In this document: positions 60,591 to 64,000 of the stretch, piece after piece
How the letters are laid out: each line of letters begins with the position of its first letter
Position numbering within the stretch: position 1 is the first letter of the stretch
From: Butyricicoccus sp. OM04-18BH
GTDB lineage: Bacteria > Bacillota > Clostridia > Oscillospirales > Butyricicoccaceae
Length of the DNA stretch: 64,000 nt
NCBI RefSeq assembly: GCF_003481705.1
Contig: NZ_QULN01000010.1
Location: 1 to 64,000 of the forward strand
Direction: 5' to 3'
The notes under the pieces: model-generated
Told to the model about the DNA's origin: nothing
What the model saw: the letters and a program-made list of their open reading frames with translations, nothing else
The model's database searches: none
Made by a program: the position numbers and the translations under genes

Positions 60591-63104
60591 TTAGTTTGCG
60601 TCTACGCTCATGCGGCGCAGGCCCTCGGTGGAGTCAGCCTTGGCCGGCTTGCGGAACAGCAGGAAGATGATCAGCGCGATGAACGCGATGGCAACGACCG
60701 TGCCAACACCGAAGGTCAGCTCGCCGGTGATCAGACCGCCGATCTGATAAATGATGGTGGATACAACGTATGCGTATGCGCACATGTAGCCGATCGCCAG
60801 TGCAGTCCACTTGCCGTTGTTCATCTCACGCTTGATCGCGCCCATTGCCGCGAAGCACGGTGCGCACAGCAGGTTGAACGCCATGAAGGCATACGCGCCG
60901 ACCTGCGTAAAGTCCGCAGCCAGCTCGCCCCAGATCTCGGAGCCGTCCTCGGCAACCTCGCCGACGAAGTGATACAGCTGACCGAAGGTAGCGACAACAT
61001 TCTCCTTTGCGACCAGACCGGAAATGGCGGCAACGGCGGATTTCCATGTGCCGAAGCCCGGCAGCGTGAAGATCGGAGCGATAACAGAGCCGATACGCGC
61101 CATGATGGAGTTGTCAATATCGGATACCGCGCAGAATGCGCCGCCTTCCCAGCCGTAGCCGAGGGTGAACCACATAAAGATGGTGGACAGCAGGATAACG
61201 GTGCCTGCCTTCTTGATGAAGGAGGAGCCGCGCTCCCACATGGAGCGGAATACGTTGCCGGCGGTCGGAACGTGATAGCTCGGCAGCTCCATGACGAACG
61301 GAGCCGGGTCGCCGGTGAAGATCTTGAACTTCTTGAGCATGATGCCAGAGATGATGATGGACAGCACGCCCAGAACGTATGCGGAGAATGCGATGGTGCC
61401 GGAGCCATTAAAGAACGCGCCTGCGAACATCGCGATGATCGGCAGCTTGGCGCCGCACGGTACGAAGCAGGTGGTCATGATGGTCATGCGGCGGTCGCGC
61501 TCCTGCTCAATGGTACGGGAAGCCATGACAGCCGGTACGCCGCAGCCGGAGCCGATCAGCATCGGGATGAAGGACTTGCCGGACAGGCCGAACTTACGGA
61601 AGATACGGTCCATGATGAACGCAACACGCGCCATGTAGCCGCAGTCCTCAAGGATCGCGAGGAAGAAGAACAGGATGAGCATCTGCGGAACGAAGCCCAG
61701 AACCGCGCCGACACCGGCTACGATACCGTCCATAACGAGGCTGTAGACCCAGCCTTCCTCGTTGACGCCCATGGAGGCGAACAGCTTCTCCAGCAGCACC
61801 GGAATGCCCGGTACCCATACACCGAAGTCAGCCGGGTCCGGCTCCTCAGCGGTCATGGTTTCCTCAAAGGTTGCGAGGTTTACGTCCTCGGTGGTAACCT
61901 CGCCGGAGTCCTCGTCCTCGAACTCGGCAGTACCGACAACAGAGCTTGCTGCCGGGTCAGCGGCAACAGCAGCAGCGGCGGACTCGATGGCAGCCTCGTC
62001 CGGCTCCTCGGCGTCAAGCGCCTCGGTCAGGGCGAAGGTGTCTACGCCTGCTGCGTCCGCAGCTTCGAGCCATGCATCGCGGCGGGTGATCTGGACGTCG
62101 TACTCGGCGGTTGCTTCCTCGTAGTCGGCAGCACCGATGGTGAACAGATGCCAGCCGTCACCGAACACACCGTCGTTCGCCCAGTCGGTAAAGATACCGC
62201 CTGCGGTGGTGACGGAAACGTAGTAAACCAGCCACATGACCAGTGCGAAAATCGGCAGAGCGAGGATTCGGTTGGTAACGATGTGGTCGATCTTATCCGA
62301 GGTGGAAAGACCGGTTTTCTTTTTCTTTACACAGTCCTTGACCAGCTTGCCGATATACTGATAGCGCTCATCGGTGATGATGGACTCCGCGTCATCGTCA
62401 AGCTCCTCCTCAACGGCGGAAATGAGCTTCTCGATCTTGTCCTGCACGTCCTTGCCGAGCGTAAAGCGCGCCTGCACCTTGCTGTCGCGCTCGAACAGCT
62501 TGACAGCGAACCAGCGGCGCTGTGCCGGCTCGGTAACGTCTGCAATCAGCTTTTCGATCTCGGTCAGCGCGTTCTCGATGGTCTCGGAGAACGCATACTT
62601 TGCCGGAGCGTTCTTCGCCGCAGCGGCCTTCTTTGCCGCCTCGACGAGCTCCTTGGTGCCCTCGCCCTTGATGGCTGCGGTCTCAACGACCGGAACGCCA
62701 AGCTCCTTGGAGAGCTTCTTGACGTCGATCACGTCGCCGCGCTTCTTGACGATATCCATCATGTTCAGCGCGATAACGACCGGGATGCCCATTTCAAGCA
62801 GCTGGGTGGACAGGTACAGGTTACGCTCGATGTTGGACGCATCAACGAGGTTCATGATGGCGTCCGGCTTCTCGTTTACGAGATAGTCGCGTGCTACGAC
62901 CTCCTCGAGCGTGTACGGAGACAGCGAGTAAATACCCGGCAGGTCAGTGATCGTAACTTCCTTGTCGCCCTTGAACTTGCCTTCCTTCTTCTCGACCGTA
63001 ACGCCCGGCCAGTTGCCGACATACTGCGTCGCACCGGTCAGATCGTTGAACATGGTCGTCTTGCCGCAGTTCGGGTTGCCGGCAAGTGCCAAACGAATTG
63101 ACAT
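60591..63104 (-). CDS. feoB: ferrous iron transporter FeoB with an acidic insertion
   Basis: 837 residues. The GTPase domain has G1 AGNPNCGKTT, the switch region VGNWPGVTVEKKEG, G3 DLPGIYSL, G4 NMMD. The membrane part has the gate motifs GSGCGVPAVMASRTIE and CFVPCGAKLPIIAMF. Between the first span (about 280-300) and the next spans lies an insertion of about 100 residues (320-420) made mostly of Ala, Glu, Asp and Thr, which enlarges the first outside loop and raises the length above the usual 650-770. It imports Fe2+ under anaerobic conditions. Confidence 0.9.
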   Translation of the reverse strand: MSIRLALAGNPNCGKTTMFNDLTGATQYVGNWPGVTVEKKEGKFKGDKEVTITDLPGIYSLSPYTLEEVVARDYLVNEKPDAIMNLVDASNIERNLYLSTQLLEMGIPVVIALNMMDIVKKRGDVIDVKKLSKELGVPVVETAAIKGEGTKELVEAAKKAAAAKNAPAKYAFSETIENALTEIEKLIADVTEPAQRRWFAVKLFERDSKVQARFTLGKDVQDKIEKLISAVEEELDDDAESIITDERYQYIGKLVKDCVKKKKTGLSTSDKIDHIVTNRILALPIFALVMWLVYYVSVTTAGGIFTDWANDGVFGDGWHLFTIGAADYEEATAEYDVQITRRDAWLEAADAAGVDTFALTEALDAEEPDEAAIESAAAAVAADPAASSVVGTAEFEDEDSGEVTTEDVNLATFEETMTAEEPDPADFGVWVPGIPVLLEKLFASMGVNEEGWVYSLVMDGIVAGVGAVLGFVPQMLILFFFLAILEDCGYMARVAFIMDRIFRKFGLSGKSFIPMLIGSGCGVPAVMASRTIEQERDRRMTIMTTCFVPCGAKLPIIAMFAGAFFNGSGTIAFSAYVLGVLSIIISGIMLKKFKIFTGDPAPFVMELPSYHVPTAGNVFRSMWERGSSFIKKAGTVILLSTIFMWFTLGYGWEGGAFCAVSDIDNSIMARIGSVIAPIFTLPGFGTWKSAVAAISGLVAKENVVATFGQLYHFVGEVAEDGSEIWGELAADFTQVGAYAFMAFNLLCAPCFAAMGAIKREMNNGKWTALAIGYMCAYAYVVSTIIYQIGGLITGELTFGVGTVVAIAFIALIIFLLFRKPAKADSTEGLRRMSVDAN

Positions 63105-63130
63105 GTTTGTTCCCCTTTCTCGTCAGCATG

Positions 63131-63157
63131 CGCTAACTCAATTAGTACACGCTAACC
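63131..63157. promoter_or_regulatory. DtxR-like half-sites between feoA and feoB
   Basis: GCTAAC, TTAGTA and GCTAACCC occur within 27 bases. They resemble half-sites of DtxR/IdeR-type iron regulators (TTAGG/CTAAC) and suggest feoB has its own control point. Confidence 0.45.
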
Positions 63158-63240
63158 CATATCTAAAAAAAATTTTAACTGATTTTGCTGTTTTCCGCAC
63201 TTTAGAGTTGTCTAAAGGCAACTCACAGAAATGACGGAAC

Positions 63241-63462
63241 TCAGTCGACGAGGATCATTTCCGCGTCAGCCTTGCGCAGCGAAAGCTCGTAGCCGCGAAC
63301 GGTGATCTCGACCGGATCGCCCAGCGGCGCTACCTTGCGGACGAAGATCTCCGCGCCGCGCGTGATGCCCATATCCATGATACGGCGGCGGGTCGCGCCC
63401 TCACCCTCGATCTTGCGCACGGTGACAGTGGAGCCGACCGGCGTGTTTCTCAGATTGCTCAT
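63241..63462 (-). CDS. feoA: FeoA domain protein (proximal to feoB)
   Basis: 73 residues. SH3-like FeoA fold: VGSTVTVRKIEGEGATRRRI, DMGITRGAEIFVRKVAPLGD, VEITVRGYELSLRKADAEMI. It is thought to bind FeoB and tune its activity. It follows the other feoA by 17 bases. Confidence 0.85.
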   Translation of the reverse strand: MSNLRNTPVGSTVTVRKIEGEGATRRRIMDMGITRGAEIFVRKVAPLGDPVEITVRGYELSLRKADAEMILVD

Positions 63463-63479
63463 TGTTGTTTACCCCCTGT

Positions 63480-63689
63480 TCAGACCATGATACGCGACGC
63501 CATCTGCTCGGAAATCGCAACGCGCGCGTCCTTTACCGACACGATCACATTTCCGGCGAGAGACGACACAACGATCACCTTTGCGCCCTCAACAAAACCC
63601 AGATTTTGCAGAAACTTGCGTGTTTGATCCTTTCCCCGAATGGCTTTTACCGTCGTTTCGACGCCGATGTCCATCAGTGTAAGCGGCAT
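63480..63689 (-). CDS. feoA: FeoA domain protein (first gene of the operon)
   Basis: 69 residues with AAAGGAGAG upstream. LMDIGVETTVKAIRGKDQTR, FLQNLGFVEGAKVIVVSSLA and GNVIVSVKDARVAISEQMAS follow the FeoA pattern. Two feoA genes in a row are common in Clostridia. Starts the operon feoA-feoA-feoB-Cys-rich protein. Confidence 0.85.
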   Translation of the reverse strand: MPLTLMDIGVETTVKAIRGKDQTRKFLQNLGFVEGAKVIVVSSLAGNVIVSVKDARVAISEQMASRIMV

Positions 63690-63733
63690 GATAGTGACCC
63701 TCTCCTTTGCTGTGATCTATGTCTTTTCGGTTT

Positions 63734-63823
63734 GGGTTAGTAGGTACTAACCCCTTTAACATACGCAGTTTACCACCGCTAACCTTTCTTGTCAACCTCA
63801 TTCAGTTAACTTTGGCTAATCTA
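63734..63823. promoter_or_regulatory. feo operon control region with GTTAG/CTAAC palindrome
   Basis: GGGTTAGTA-GG-TACTAACCC (63734-63753) is a perfect 9-2-9 palindrome 45 bases upstream of the first feoA. Further half-sites GCTAACC (63779) and TTAACTTTGGCTAA (63807-63820) follow. The pattern fits a DtxR/IdeR-type iron repressor, not the Fur consensus. The rest of 63824-64000 has no gene. Confidence 0.6.
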
Positions 63824-63946
63824 CACAACACTACTGTGAGTTCGTCTGTGCTAATTGTATATTCTCGCAAAAGGACGGAAAGGCATAATTGCAGGATGTC
63901 CGTTTCCATCCGTCATTTCCGGGAAAATACCTCCGGACAGGAGGAA

Positions 63947-63981
63947 GCCCGCAGCCGTTGTTCCGGACAACTGCGGGCTCT
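63947..63981. terminator. hairpin near the right edge
   Basis: AGCCCGCAG and CTGCGGGCT enclose a 17-base loop containing TTGTTCCGGACAA. No T tract; may end a gene lying to the right. Confidence 0.4.
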
Positions 63982-64000
63982 GTTACGGGTACGCCGGGCA

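Noticed and set aside
60969..63101. 710-codon plus-strand frame opposite feoB
   Set aside because: Shadow of the GC-biased feoB gene; composition is typical of antisense translation and feoB motifs are complete on the other strand.

Overview
The window is chromosomal DNA of a mid-to-high GC, low-GC-clade Gram-positive anaerobe. Most likely it is a gut Clostridia of the Oscillospiraceae/Butyricicoccaceae type. The evidence is TGnTATAAT-type sigma-A promoters, strong AGGAGG ribosome binding sites, SLH/WG-repeat surface proteins, sortase and CnaB surface proteins, reverse rubrerythrin, FeoA-FeoA-FeoB and a LysM-GH18 spore-type hydrolase. The genus is inference.

Layout. (1) 1-4.5 kb: plus-strand exported proteins (copper-amine-oxidase-like stalk domain, WG repeats, SLH domains), one split by an in-frame TGA. 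(2) 4.6-30.7 kb: the right-hand part of an integrative conjugative element, almost all on the minus strand. It encodes partition proteins ParA/ParB, a two-gene AAA ATPase plus TOPRIM-like module with its own palindromic operator, a CAP protein, a 1690-residue thioester/CnaB adhesin that stops at LPKTGY, a membrane partner and a sortase, then the mating channel (VirB2-like, VirB6-like, C39 peptidase, XRE regulator, PrgI-like, VirB4), a RusA-like protein, VirD4, a RepA_N initiator and accessory proteins. A toxin-antitoxin pair lies inside the channel operon on the opposite strand. The element ends at a tRNA-Ser 3' remnant (30703-30725); beyond it is a scrap of a second parA. No relaxase or integrase is visible, so the left end must lie outside the window or be lost. 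(3) 30.9-52 kb: core genes, namely MATE pump, tRNA-Gly, WG/SLH protein, phosphodiester glycosidase, DEAD-box helicase, metal exporter, zur-znuACB, metY with a short upstream peptide, Sir2, nitroreductase, ABC-F, rrf2-rubrerythrin, CAP protein and an exonuclease-BRCT protein. Two copies of a large structured intergenic repeat lie at 41.86-42.51 and 47.29-47.88 kb, with fragments elsewhere. (4) 51.6-56.6 kb: a hexuronate/keto-deoxy-sugar catabolic island (IclR regulator, DapA-family aldolase, two-part UxaA-type dehydratase, KdgT permease) with a shared TTCC-N7-GGAA operator. (5) 56.6-58.9 kb: a graveyard of gene fragments (esterase, IS1182-type transposase, Fur-type repressor, ZnuC, surface repeat, serine recombinase). 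(6) 59-64 kb: a LysM-GH18 protein and the feoA-feoA-feoB-FeoB-associated operon with repeated GTTAG/CTAAC half-sites.

Several metal and redox circuits sit close together: Zur-type control of zinc uptake, a perfect Fur-type box plus two palindromes upstream of rrf2-rubrerythrin, and DtxR-like sites around feo. The strongest candidates for something undescribed are the operator-controlled ATPase/TOPRIM module, the anchorless LPKTG adhesin system and the structured intergenic repeat family.
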